In this document: positions 9,590 through 20,998 of the stretch, one piece after another
Numbering within the stretch: position 1 is the first letter of the stretch
Layout of the letters: each line of letters begins with the position of its first letter
Origin: Odiellus spinosus
Lineage: Eukaryota > Arthropoda > Arachnida > Opiliones > Phalangiidae
NCBI GenBank assembly: GCA_963920705.1
Contig: OY987230.1
Coordinates: 4,092,001-4,156,000 of the forward strand
Direction: 5' to 3'
Length of the DNA stretch: 64,000 nucleotides
Translations under genes and position numbers: made by a program
Notes under the pieces: model-generated
Seen by the model: only the letters and a program-made list of their open reading frames with translations
What the model was told of the DNA's origin: nothing
Databases searched by the model: none

Positions 9590-11645
9590 GAGGTTCGGCT
9601 CAGATACAACCTTGGGAATGGACCTATTACCTAGCCCAATACGAGGTATACGTCCTTCATCCAACGTCTTACCTAACCTTAACAAGCCAAACTATTACAA
9701 AGAAATCGTCCTTCAGCCAACCATGGGATTATGTATGTCCTAACGCAACCTAACCTAATCAAATACGAAGTATTCGCCTTTCATCAAACCTTGGAAATGG
9801 ATATCTAACCAAACCTAACCAAACCCTGCCAAACCATTACGAAGTATTCGTACTTCATCCAAACACAAGAATGGATACCTAACCTAACCTAATCCAACCT
9901 TACCCAGTACGAAGTATTCATCCTTCATCTAACCTTGGGAATGGATGTCAACCTAACTTTACTAAACTCAGCCAAAACCAATATGAAATATTCGTCCTTC
10001 ATCCAACCTTGGGAATCGACGTCTTACCTAACGTAACCAAAACAAACCATTAAAAAGTATTCGTCTTTAATCCAACCGTGGGAATTAATGTCTATCCGAA
10101 CCTAAACCCACCTAACCCAACCTAACTTATACGAAGTATTCGTCCTTCATCTAGCCTTGGGAATGGATATCTGACCCTGTTAATGGACATCTTACCTTGT
10201 TAATGGACATCAACCCTAGGAATGTACATCTATCCTTGGGAATGGACGTCTAACCTAACCCAGCCAAACCATTAAAAAGTACTCGAGCTTCATCCAACCA
10301 TAGGAATGGATGTCGATCCGAACCTAGCCTAACTAACCTTACCTAACCCAACGTAACCCAAAACGAAGTACTTGTCCTTGATCCAAACTTGGGAATTGAT
10401 GTCTATCCTAACCTGACTTAACCAAGCCAAACCAATACGAAATATTCGTCCTTCATCCAAGCTTGGGAATGGACGTCTTACCTAACCAAGCCAAACCATA
10501 ACAAATAATCGTCCTTCATCCAACCATGGGAATTAATGTGTATCCTAACCTAACCTTACCCAATACAAAGTATTCGTCCTTCATCAAAACTTTGGAGTGG
10601 GTGTCTAGCCTAACCTAACCCTGTCAAACCGTTACGAAGTATTCGACCTTCATCTAACTTTGGCAATTTACGTCTAACCTAACCCAGTGAAACCATTACG
10701 AGTGTCCGTCCTCCATACAACCTTCGCTTCTATCCTAACCTAACCTTACCCAGCCAAACCATTGCACAGTATTCGTTCTTCGTCGAACCTTCGGAATGGA
10801 TGTCCTCACCTAACCTTAGAGCTCGGAATCTGATATCCATTTTCTATAATTCGTATCTTTCTAGATATTTTATTTTCGGATAAAATTGTTTGTAACTTAA
10901 AAATGAAATTTGTATGTTCGTATAATTGTTAAATGCATAAGGTTTACCCGAAGATAATTATTTGGCTCTTTATCTACGAGCAAACTACTCGTATCCAAAT
11001 GTATAATAATGGGTAAGAAAATTCACATTTCCAGAATTTAATCTAAAATATAAGAAAAATATTTCAAATTGACTTTAAATTTGAAGAATATAATTAAAAC
11101 AACGAAACTAAGATTATAAACCCTTTTTTATTTATTAATTTTCAGGAAAATAAATTTTCAATTCGTCCTTATTCCAACCTCGGGAATGTATGTCTATCCT
11201 AACCAAACTTAACGTAGCCTAACCGTGCCAAACCATTAAAAATTATTCGTTTTCTTTAAATTTTGGGAATGGATGCCTATCATTACCTAACATAACCCAA
11301 CCAAACAATTACAAAGTATTCGTCCTTCATCCAACCTTGGTAATGGATGTCTATCCTAACCTTAACCAATACGAAATATTCGTCCTGTATACAACCTTGG
11401 ATGTCTAACCAAAACCTAATCTAACCCAGCCAAAACATTTCGAAGTTTCCGTCCTTCATCCAACCTTGAATACGAGTTATTCGTCCTTCAAAGCCTAACC
11501 TAAATTTTCCTTACCCAATACGAAGAATTCGTCCTTCATCTAACTTTGGGAATGGATGTTTAAACTAAACTAACCTAATACAACCAAACCATTGAAAGTA
11601 TACGTCCTTCATCCAACCTTGGGAATGTACGTCTAACCTAACACT
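9590..11645 (-). repeat. Telomere-word satellite, unit about 75 bp, about 2 kb
   Basis: More than twenty degenerate units of the order TACGAAGTATTCGTCCTTCATCC, AACCTTGGGAATGGATGTCT, CCTAACCTAACC, CAGCCAAACCATT (each quoted part is shorter than one unit). A unit measured at 9760-9833 is about 74 bp. Embedded CCTAA words are the complement of the arthropod telomere repeat TTAGG. The array is interrupted by about 345 bp of unrelated AT-rich sequence at 10815-11157. Divergence between units suggests an old array. Confidence 0.9.
10815..11157. other. AT-rich interruption inside the telomere-word satellite
   Basis: It lacks the satellite words and resumes cleanly into 'TCAATTCGTCC'. I could not identify it, and no terminal repeats are obvious. 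Confidence 0.5.
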
Positions 11646-11734
11646 TGTGTAGATTGATATAAGATGTAGGTCAACATTCTAAAAATCGTACCTACAGCCC
11701 ACTAAAATTCATCAAGTGCTTCAATCTGCTACTT

Positions 11735-11920
11735 CGGGGAACGTAGTACCGCTGTAATGGGAACACTGCGTTTTTGGGAACCACTATAATGGGAACTGTT
11801 CTAATGAATAAACTGCGTTTTTGGGAACTGCTGTAATGAATAAACTGCGTTTTTGGGAACCGCTGTTTTGAGAACTGCTGATTTGGGAACCGCGATTATG
11901 GGAACTGCTCATATGAGGGC
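11735..11920 (+). repeat. Phrase minisatellite, GGGAACCGCTGTTTT family
   Basis: About eleven degenerate units of 14-17 bp (GGGAACTGCTGTAAT, GGGAACCGCTGTTTT, GAGAACTGCTGATTT). Same word family as 9420 and 31250, opposite reading sense to 30040. Confidence 0.8.
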
Positions 11921-12590
11921 TTCCCTAAAAAAGTGCATTATACGCAACGATGGTCGACCAAAGCCGTAAAGGTACAGAAATTAAAAATTAACGGTTAAAG
12001 AAATAAGAAAGCCACAGTCTAAGAAATTAGGATGTTATACTTTTAGATATTAATATGATTAAGAATTATACAAAAAATAAAGACGTATAAATTGGCCTAT
12101 GGTAAGTTTTAATAGTAGATTCACCCTTAAAAAAAGGAAACTTTTTAAATATAGAGGGGTCGCGTAAAAAATAAACGGTCCAACGGTGGATTCTACTATA
12201 GGGTAGACATTGATACGTCAGATTTTTCAATCACTTATATCGGTGTCATCCCTCTTAGTGAGGGAGTTACAGTATTAGGGGCTCCTTGACGTTAGGCTTT
12301 CTTTCCCCCTTGGCTCTTTGCTGTCTCCCTATAGAATGACTACATAATTTAAACTTTCCATAGGCCGAATTTATGTCTTTTTTTGGTTTCATTTTTATTC
12401 ATATTAATATCTAAAAACATCCTAATTTCTTAGACTGTGGCTTTCTTATTTCTTTAACCGTTAATTTTTAATTTCTGACCCTTCACGGTTTTGAATTTTT
12501 AAAATCTGTACCTTTACGGCTTTGGTCGACCATCGTTGGATATAAATGCACTTTATTAGAATTGCGAAGCAAAGCTACTTTTTTGTATAA
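11920..12590 (+). mobile_element. Palindromic MITE family A, near-complete copy
   Basis: The left arm (11920-12120) is the inverted complement of the right arm (about 12340-12570). Shared landmarks are AACGATGGTCGACCAAAGCC / GCTTTGGTCGACCATCGTTG and the AAAGTGCATTAT-type end. The core carries GGTGGATTCTACTATAGGG. No coding sequence, so it is a non-autonomous foldback element. Confidence 0.8.
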
Positions 12591-14104
12591 TTAAAGAATA
12601 TCCAGCTTTGTGTGACATAAGACAGGTATGTAAATATAATTAAATGTGGTATAGAGTGAACTTCAGGGTATGAGGCGAAAGCTCTCAATTTTTTAAAGGG
12701 ATAAGTAAACTTTCCAACAAGTATGGTATTTTATTATGAGCATTATACCAGAAACTACTAAATACATTAAAAAAATTATATCCTTTGGAAATTATAAAAT
12801 TAAAAATCAATATTTTTAATTATCATTTAAATTGTTAAAAATCTGAACTTTTTCTTGAGGCATGTGATCATTTAACGCGGCTGTCTATGAGATTCTTTTC
12901 CTAAGATTTGAATTATCAAAATACTCCGATTAATCAAAGAGTCTAATCTTCAATATTGAATATAATTCGTAGTTTTAGGTATTATAACTTTTATAACATA
13001 CTGAAAAATAATTGTTCGATAATTTAATTTTCCTTTTATTATTCGCGTCAATGAGATAATCACGAATGAATATTTTACATCTGCAAGAAATATTATCCAG
13101 CTGTAAGTTGTGTTAATACTTGGATTTCTTACTAGACCTATATATTTATAGTTTCTGTTAGAATTTCAAAGGATCAAAAAAATTGATGGGGAGAAAGAAT
13201 AGATGGATACGCTTAAAAAACATCGCGAAAAGATATGGGAAATCACCCCAATTTCAATAAAAGATATGAAGAACAAATTGCTGGGTGAAATAAATGAAGT
13301 TGACAATTCAATTGAAACAAAACGTAAGAATTTTTTCTTGAAAAAGGTTAAAGGAACTCTTGAGTTCAAATTCATTTTCACCCTCCCGTTTAAAGGATAC
13401 TTAAATCACTTAAAATAGTGTAAATGGGGAATTTAGCTTTTTTATTTTTTTTTGACATTTTTAAAGCATATAAGAAGAGCTTAATATAGAAGCTTATATC
13501 AAATTCATTTAGGTATCTGATTTTTAGGCAAATCAGGTTAAAACAAAAAGCTTGATTTTAATACTATTCCAAAAAACTCGATTTAAACTTGGGTTTCTCT
13601 TAAATGTTTTTGGTGCAAAAACTTGACTTTTGCCCTAAAACGCGGTTTAAGTTAATTGAGCTATTTTTATACCTTGTTTTTCTATATAGACCAAAAACAT
13701 TGTGGAGCACTTCTTCTCATTCCGGGAATAGTGAAAGAAAAGATGCAAAACATTTTTTAAAAAAAGATAACGATGAGCTATTAAGAGTGGATCCTGTTTT
13801 GGTGTACCATGGTTCTTATTTAAGAAGTGCTTCGTACATTTTGCATGTGGATAAAATTAAAATATTAGAGGTCAACGAGTTGTCTAAATTTAGCAATATT
13901 GGCTTGGTTTTGTTCATTTTGGGTTTTCAACCTTGAATATTTAGATTGTTTGTCAAAAAGTTTGGCGGTTTTTTGAATATTTTGTTTTAAATGTCAGCAA
14001 GATAAAGGCAAATGCGTCTATTTAGGCTCTTCTTGAAAAATTTCATTAAAAATTTGAAATTGAATTTTCATTGTTATATAAATATTATTTAGAATGATTA
14101 AGTT
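12591..14104. other. AT-rich intergenic stretch
   Basis: Short open frames on both strands at 13166-13418 and 13604-13936 have no recognisable motif, and their composition matches the surroundings. Between 13540 and 13690 words such as AAAACTTGACTTTTG and AACTCGATTTAA recur loosely. Confidence 0.35.
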
Positions 14105-14450
14105 TATTCTAGAGAATAATTCTACCGCAAGTAAAATGCTTCTACACCGCGAGTGGAATCCTTCTACCCCTCGAGGGGATCAATCTACCCCTCGAGGGGA
14201 ATCAATCTACCCCTCGAGGGGAATCAATCTACTCCGCGAGGGGAATCATTCTACTCCGGGAGAGGAATTATTCTACGCCGCAAGGGGAATCATTCTACTC
14301 CGCGAGGGGGAATCAATCTTCTTCGTGAGGGAAATCAATCTACTCCAGAAGGGGTATCATTTTACTCCATAAAAGGAATTCCTCCAATTCGTCTGGGAAA
14401 AAATGAACTACGCAAAGGGTATAGCTTTACTCCCTTTGGGGAGTATTTTT
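14105..14450 (+). repeat. Minisatellite, 22 bp unit CTACTCCGCGAGGGGAATCATT
   Basis: About thirteen units with changes mainly in the GC-rich half (CCCTCGAGGGG, CCGCGAGGGG, CCGGGAGAGG). The 22 bp period is not a multiple of three, which leaves several frames open without meaning; I do not call a protein. Confidence 0.9.
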
Positions 14451-16119
14451 AGATTCAAAAGGGTGTGAAATCTGAGACAAACGAAAACTCCCTAAAGGGA
14501 GTATTTTTACACTGCCATTTCTTAGAGTGTGGGATTTAACATTACGGTTTCCGAGGAAATTAGAGGCCAAGCTTATATTAATAAGCAACCCTTTTTGGAA
14601 GAAAGTAAGAAAGTACGAAACGTATTAAATATCCTGTAACATAGATTTTCGCAGAAATCGATCAGCGGATCGAAACACCACTTTACTCACCTGAAATAGT
14701 TCCACCATTTTTACCCGACCAAACATTTCCTACTTTCGCTTCTGAAAGTATTTTCGGTGGAGACCGAGTTGTGCGTGTGGCACGCGACTATAACGCCTTT
14801 TTATTTTCCAATGAGATTTTTTAAACCCAAAGAGTCAAACATATTTGTGTTTAGCGAGTTAGGATGTCCGCGGCGAAAACCTTTTTAACGTTAGTATTAC
14901 GAGTGATTTCAAATTTTTCCAAAGGGTTTCTCATGTTTTTCTGGTATGACTAAATAACTATAACGCTTGTAATAAAAGATTGGGTTTTTTTATGTATTAC
15001 GTTATTCAAACACTGCTCTTCCGAGTAGTTTATAAATATTTATATATTTGAATATATCTCGAGTATTACCACGTACTTTCATGTCCCAGTTTTCCCGGTC
15101 GGATACGTGTATAATAAGTGTATCCAACGAGATAATTAAACATCGATTAACTACTTAACCATCGGGCATTCCTCGCCGTTTAAAGCGTCGGTTTCAAAAA
15201 GGGAAAGATGGAATTTTCGAGTACACCGGGATGAGAGGATGACTTAAAGATCTCATCGATAAAAATTAAATAAAAATAAAGTAACTCGGTGATAAATAGC
15301 GCGCGTCGGCCAGCGGTACCACCCATCGAATTAAAGATTTGCCCTCGAAACATCTTTAATATTCTCACGATTCAAGCCCGATACTTAAAAATTCAAGGTG
15401 CTGGCCACGCCGCTTAAATTATACCCTCTATGGAAATTGCCATCCAACCACGTCTTCGGCGTCAAACGGACGTAAGTCCTTTTTTCAAAAATATCACGCG
15501 GTATTATATCCAGTTAAACTCTCAAACGTGTCCCAGGAGGTCACCATTTTAGCGACCTTACGCGGTTTGGTATTAATTTTCCTACGGTATTTCTTTTATA
15601 GATAGATCATATTGGTTTGTTTTAAAAAAGAAATGAATGTCTAAAACAGTTATTGATATATACTTTTGATCTAATTTAAATATATAACAATTAGTACAGT
15701 AATATTTTATTAAAAATAGAGTGATCGGTGTACAGCCTTGAATGTACTCACGTAACGGGCATTGCGAAAGCTGTATTTTGAACGTAATTGCACAGTTGGT
15801 GTACATATTTTATGGAAGGAACTAACACCTTGAATTTTCATGATAAAGATCTATTCACTCGAAATGTAAAATTCTAACTGCGAGTGATACCTACCAAGCT
15901 TTCTTGTAAGACAGCTTAAACTACCTGTGGTCCAACTTTTTAAAAATTCGAAAAATACACTCTTAGTATTCTTTGTTGGGCATTTTTGTAGTAGTATTGG
16001 TTTTGTTTTGGAGTATTTGTTTGGTCTTCCACTTTCAATCGAAAATAAATATCAGGTTTTTCTCGAAAATTAATAAACAACCTCCAGTTGAGGTTATTAG
16101 GAGACACACGGCCGTGATC
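14451..16119. other. Intergenic stretch, no gene recognised
   Basis: Mixed composition with no tandem or inverted structure of note. A segment near 15170-15560 is somewhat richer in CpG but shows no convincing frame. Confidence 0.3.
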
Positions 16120-16640
16120 ACAAATGTACTCTAATTTAAGGTAGTGTGAAATGTAAGAAGGCTTTTTGAGGGTACAAGAGTTTCTCTAGTTGAACACAGA
16201 TTTAAACAATGAAACATTGATAAGGTGTATGAAGCAATAGATAGTAATTTGCCTGAATGGTTTACAAAAGGGTTAAAACATAAGCTTAGCCCACCTTTAT
16301 TAATTGCTTCTAATTGATAAACAAAATTTTATTTCTTAAACAGTAGAATGATAAGTAATATCCATTGAATTCGAGTAAGAGAGATAGCATAGTTTGGAAA
16401 AAATTTAAGGCTTTTATTGGGTGCGAGTGCTTCTCTCAGTTAATAATGAAAGATTGATAAGTCATATGAATTAATAGAGAAACAGTTAATAGAGAAAAAG
16501 AAGCCTGAATGGGTTATGAAAAGGTAAAAATGTAAGCTTAGCCAAGCTTCATTAATTGCTTCTAAAATGACAAACAAAAATTTAATTTATTAAACAGTAG
16601 ATAAGCCATATTTATTCATGGAATTTTTTATCGGTAATTG
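16120..16640 (+). repeat. Two tandem copies of an about 240 bp repeat
   Basis: Markers recur in order in both units: GAGTTTCTCTAGTTGA-type, ATTGATAAGGTGTATGAA, GCCTGAATGGTTTACAAAAG, TTAATTGCTTCTAA, TTAAACAGTAGA. The same repeat appears inverted at 24140-24910. Confidence 0.8.
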
Positions 16641-16788
16641 AAAATTACATACACTGGGTTCTACTACTCGGTAGAACTCTTCAGCTCTTTTTGTGAGATT
16701 ACTCCGGAATATAGGCCAGTCAAAATAGGTTTTGAACCGGAACTAATTAGGTACAAGCAACTCTCGACGGTTTCGGGGTCTGTTAGGG

Positions 16789-18657
16789 GTACTGAATGGG
16801 CAAAAACGTTTTCCACTTTTTGAGAAGGGCAACATGTCTAAAAATGGCCGCCATTTTGTCAATTTTCTCTTTTTTTTTTTTGGTTTTTTATATGAAGTAT
16901 GCAAATTTGAAGTATACTTACAGTTGGAAGATTGTTTTGCTGATGATTTCCTGTCATTTGGTGTTTTATATGATGTTATAGCGTTAGTTGCATCTAGTGT
17001 ACATATATGGACCTCATGTCTGGACATACAACTTTTAGGTTACTATTTTTTAATATGCTGAATATGAGATAATTTTATTATTCTAAATAATAAATACACG
17101 TAATTTTAATTATTTTTACTAACAATGGTAAATGTTATGGATTCACATTTGATCGTAATCTGATCCATTTTCATTTCCTTCCTCGTCTTCTTTAAAGGCA
17201 TTATGACAAACAATCCCGTTACATTCATTGCACATGGCCTAACAATTCATTACATATTTACGACATGTACAAGATTTGGTACAATTACTCGCTTTGCATC
17301 CACGGAATATTAGATTCAAAATCCTCAAAGGAGCAGGCGCTTTTTCACAACAAATGGGTTCCAAAATTTGTCCACTCCTTTTAAAACCCCGCAACTCGGG
17401 TTTGAAATTGTTTCCTAGCCAATATTGCGTTTGGTAGTGTACCCTTTCAATATGATGTTTTGAGGCTCGCGATGTTGGAGGAAATGAAGCTAGTTCAAAT
17501 GAGTTTTTCAGAAGTTGTTTCGAAGCTAATTTGTTATACGTAAAATATCGGTGCTCGTTAAGAGTTTTGGTTCGTACATTTGCACCGTAAAGTTTAAGTG
17601 TAATTCTTTCCCAAGCTTTAATAAACATTTGACGATCAGATTTACTTTTGTTAAATATCATTGCTGTTTCAATCAAATCTGGATGAGCAATGAAAAGCTT
17701 TAACTCGGTGTTCTTCCATTTCTTGTAGAAAGATGACGTAGTATCACAACCCGAAAGGCGTGGATAAAAGGCAAAATTTAGCCATATCCCTAAGTTTTTT
17801 CTTCAAACAAGATATATCAGTCATTTTGTCACACGAGGAACCTTTCCCGCGGAGAAACCTTGAAGATGCCATCTTGTTTACAATAGTAAATTAGCAAAAC
17901 CCTTATGTCGGTGTCATCAGCAACGACAAATACGAAGTTCTTCTTTCATTTAATTTTCAAACTAGTGGCAGTGCTCCCTACTAGAGTATCCGCGTCAGAG
18001 GGGGCATGAACAACACGTATATTGGCCATCTTTAAAATTTCAGAGAGTTCCTTCACGAGTGACCTTCGGTTTTTTAAATTAGATAGAAAATCGCTTTGAG
18101 GAAAAGAGCAGAATAATCCTGGTTGTATAAGTATATCTGAAATATTCTTAGCTCTTAAAATGCTCTTCCGACTTAGTACTTGTGTATTCTTGTTCGTATC
18201 CGTCAAATACAACAATGACGATCGTATTCGATCCAAAGTGATATTTCAGGTGTTGAACATATTGATCAAAAATATTTGAGTAAGTGGGAGGTCGGAGCAA
18301 ATTAAGCACTCCATCGCTCGCCCCACTACGCGTTAATTTCAAAAACGTTCTTGTTATGCCTAGAAAAATGTAAAATGCACAGAGTTTTACACTTTGAAAC
18401 GTTTTCTTAAATTTTCTCTACTGACGACCTATGGTGCAAATATGCTGCCAGGCGTCGCTGAAGCCATTCTAATCTATGATACATCAAATGATAGGAAATC
18501 GTATGCTTAATAACTATTCCAAATGTAGTATTGATCTATCTAGGGCCGTTTTACCGAAATTGGCAAAAACCTGAAAATAAACAAAATGGCGGCATTTTTA
18601 GACATGTTGCCCTTCGCAAAAAGTGGCAATCGGTTTTTATCCATTAGACTGGGGTAC
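16789..18657 (-). mobile_element. TIR element (1.87 kb) carrying a PIN-like/CXC gene relic
   Basis: Terminal inverted repeats of about 80 bp, roughly 85 percent alike. Left 16789-16866 contains CACTTTTTGAGAAGGGCAAC and TGTCTAAAAATGGCCGCCAT. The right end (18575-18657) is the complement, with AAATGGCGGCATTTTTAGAC and GTTGCCCTTCGCAAAAAGTG. Both ends begin GTAC when read inward, and TAGGG flanks each side (16784-16788, 18658-18662), a candidate 5 bp target duplication. The inside is filled by one decayed minus-strand gene, described separately. I cannot assign a superfamily. No transposase other than this gene is visible. Confidence 0.75.
17185..18342 (-). pseudogene. Relic of metazoan PIN-like nuclease / CXC-domain protein
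   Basis: Pieces on the minus strand occur in the order known from a family of uncharacterised proteins abundant in cnidarian and arthropod genomes. They are: YVQHLKYHFG...VVFDGY...STKSEEH (18190-18300); an ADADTL-like site, here PSDADTL (about 17985); VVADDTD (about 17915); GCDTTSSF (17730-17753); FPPTSRASKHHIERVHYQTQ and WLGN (about 17410-17500); and a Cys cluster CKASNCTKSCTCRK...C ending 17239, with CNECNG...CHN continuing to 17190. The Asp-rich motifs suit a PIN-like nuclease fold, and the tail resembles a CXC (TSO1-like) zinc-binding motif. The gene is broken: an in-frame stop lies inside the Cys cluster at about 17236, and at least two frame changes lie further up, so it is not functional. 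It may be the mobilising protein of the element or cargo. Confidence 0.7.
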
Positions 18658-18845
18658 TAGGGAGTAGATAAGTAAAAGCGGGGCTTGTAACTTCTTACGC
18701 TCTGTAAATATAAGGTTGAATAATGATCTACCATGTCTAAGGTTAGAGAAAAGCAATAGAGAGAAATGCAAAAAAAAATGGGAAGCTTGAAGAGTATGTA
18801 TGAAGTTGAATTAAAACTAAACTCTCTAATTATTTAAATTGTATA

Positions 18846-19112
18846 GTAGAATCAACCCTTGGAAAGTGCAACGTTTTACAATGTTTCTGCCGTAAAAATT
18901 TTACCTTTACGAGTGTGGATTCTACTAGAGGATGACTTCGACACAATTTAAAGTTTCGATAAGCCGAGTTTTACGTAATTTTTTACGCCAATACTTTTTT
19001 TTCCGTTCACGGGTTTGAATTTTTAATTTCTGTCCCTTCACGGGTTTGAGTTTCATTCCTATAAATGCACTTTTTTTGAAGTGCGAAGCAAAACAACGTT
19101 TTTGTATGATTG
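18846..19112 (+). mobile_element. MITE family A, right-half copy
   Basis: AGAATCAACCCTTGGAAAG, GTGTGGATTCTACTAGAGG, CCCTTCACGGGTTTGA and the end AAGTGCGAAGCAAAACAACG match the right half of the copy at 40347-40780. Confidence 0.7.
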
Positions 19113-19964
19113 AAATCTTTAACTATGAGGAATCATACCCGATAAAAACCTTAGTTTATTTCGAGGGTTTATTTTTCTACCTTTGAACTCGAATTCAATA
19201 CATTTTTTATCTTTCTACTGTTTTACAATGAATTGTTTGGAATTTCAACGCAATTAATAAATCTCAGCTAAGCAGGTTTTAAAACCCATTTATTTGGAAA
19301 TCACTTTTGGACACTTATTTTATTCATCCTATTTTACGTGATTTTTCTATTCCGAAAAAAATATGTAAATATTATTTTTTTAATAATTTTGTTTGCATAT
19401 TTGAAAATAAAATCGAAGCTGTTCCATCTTTAGTGCACATCGAAAAAATCTAATTTTTCCCCAAATTTATCCGTTAGAAAATACTTAAGTTATGGTTAAA
19501 GAACTTTCAATTTCATTTTATTAGTAATTGTTTATGTGTTGTATTCGCCAGGATTCAGTGTAATTTCTAAAATCAATTAATTCCATATTTTAAAATGTAT
19601 AACTATTCGGATTATTCCATTATTCAAGAAAAATATGTTAGGTTTAGCAAAAAATGTAAGTTTTGAAACATCTCTAATTTCCCCCCTTTTTTTGAACAAT
19701 ATGGGAGCCCGGTTGAGATAGAGTAGATTAAACCAGGGAATACCTGCGTTAGGTATGACAATGAAAATGGGCAAAGGCGAAGGGTATGTGAAAAGGACCG
19801 AGATTAAGGGCGGGCAAAAGGATCGAGAGAAAGGTAGGGCAAAAAGAAGTGTCATTGGTGTAGCTATTGGTGACCATCTTGTTAACTTGAGATTCCAAAA
19901 ATCTTCCTTCTTACTCGCGTTCAATTTAACTTGAGACTAATATATCATAGAAAAACAAAATTTA
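19113..19964. other. AT-rich stretch with a short AAGGGCGGGCAAAAGGATCG phrase run
   Basis: No gene. At 19775-19850 three degenerate units resemble the 26 bp minisatellite at 42337 (AAGGGCGGGC..AGGATCGAG). The rest is AT-rich without structure. Confidence 0.45.
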
Positions 19965-20444
19965 CAAAAATGCCAAGTCTCCCAACGAAATGCTTCCAGC
20001 GTAAAAAGTTGAGAGATATAATGTAAAGCCAAGTCAGTTACTTTACTTCTTATGATGCACCCATTCAACAACATTGTCATAAATTGCTTCCTAATTAGTT
20101 AATTACCTACATCTACTGGCTTTATTTCTATAATAGATATAGTCACTTGGCAATCGCGAGGCAACATAATAATATAAATTTATTAGCGGTCTGATAAGGT
20201 ATTACCTCCCAGCAGCGCTTTATTTGTTGCCTCGCGTTTGCCAAGTGACTATATTTATTATAGAAATAAAGTGTCTTATATTAATACAGTCAGTAAATGT
20301 AGGTAAGTAACTAATTAGGAAACAATTGATGACAATGTTGATGAATTGGTGCATCATAAGAAGTAAAATAACTGACTTGGCTCTACATTATATATCACAC
20401 CTTTTTACGCTTTAAGCATTTCGGTGCGAGACTTGGCATTTTTG
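19965..20444. mobile_element. 480 bp palindromic MITE with TA target duplication
   Basis: Arms of about 205 bp (19965-20170 and 20232-20444) are inverted complements. Left begins CAAAAATGCCAAGTCTCC and right ends with GAGACTTGGCATTTTTG. TA flanks both sides (19963-64 and 20445-46). Arm landmarks: AAGTCAGTTACTTTACTTCT / AGAAGTAAAATAACTGACTT. No coding capacity. Tc1/mariner-type mobilisation is suggested by the TA. Confidence 0.88.
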
Positions 20445-20502
20445 TACTTTCGAATCCATTCCAGGAGCGCTTATCCGATTCGACACTATTACTACGCCCC
20501 GA

Positions 20503-20998
20503 ATAACGTATAATAATAAAATATTTTACGAGACAGCTAGACAGCTACTGCATGGTTAAAACAAACAGTTTATTAATAAATGTTTTATGGAGAGCTTTTG
20601 TACTAGACTACTAGTAAGTATAGTGACTCCCTTTTCAATCCTTTTCTACTCTAACGTAACAAAATTTACAAAAATAACAAAAATACGTCCGAAAGCACTC
20701 CTAAAAACGTTTATTTAATAAACTGTTTCTTTTTAAATATGAAGTAGCTGTCTCGGCTCTCGTGAATTATTTCAACATTATAATATAGTACTTGGGGTTT
20801 TACAATACTTTTGGGTAGGACTAGGACGTATGAAAATGCTTTTTAGGGTAAAATAAAAAAAAAACATTATCATATATGCCCCCCCCCCCTCCCATCTGAA
20901 ATAGGAGTATGTTTGAAAATAATTTTCAATGTAGGAACAAATCAAAATAAAATGCGTATTTTGCGCCCCTCCTCCAATCTGAAAAACGTTCCTACATA
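20503..20998 (+). mobile_element. Truncated copy of the hAT-like element at 25736
   Basis: It matches 26430-26935 throughout: AACGTATAATAATA, CAGCTACTGCATGGTTAAAA, ACTCCCTTTTCAATC, AAATACGTCCGAAAGC, GGGTAGGACTAGGACGT, C-tract plus TCCCATCTGAAA, AACGTTCCTAC. Its own TIR-like inner pair (ACGAGACAGCTAGACAGCTA and TAGCTGTCTCGGCTCTCGT) spans 20520-20770. The CGCCCCTG terminus and the 5' half are absent. Confidence 0.75.

Noticed and set aside
9590-11645. True telomere or chromosome end
   Set aside because: CCTAA words are only a minor part of a degenerate longer unit, and ordinary sequence continues on both sides.
13166-13418. Overlapping 71-codon frames on opposite strands
   Set aside because: AT-rich lysine-rich or phenylalanine-rich sequence without motif, start context or splice sites.
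14094-14452. Two overlapping repetitive frames of 92 and 99 codons
   Set aside because: Artefacts of the 22 bp array, which shifts through all three frames.
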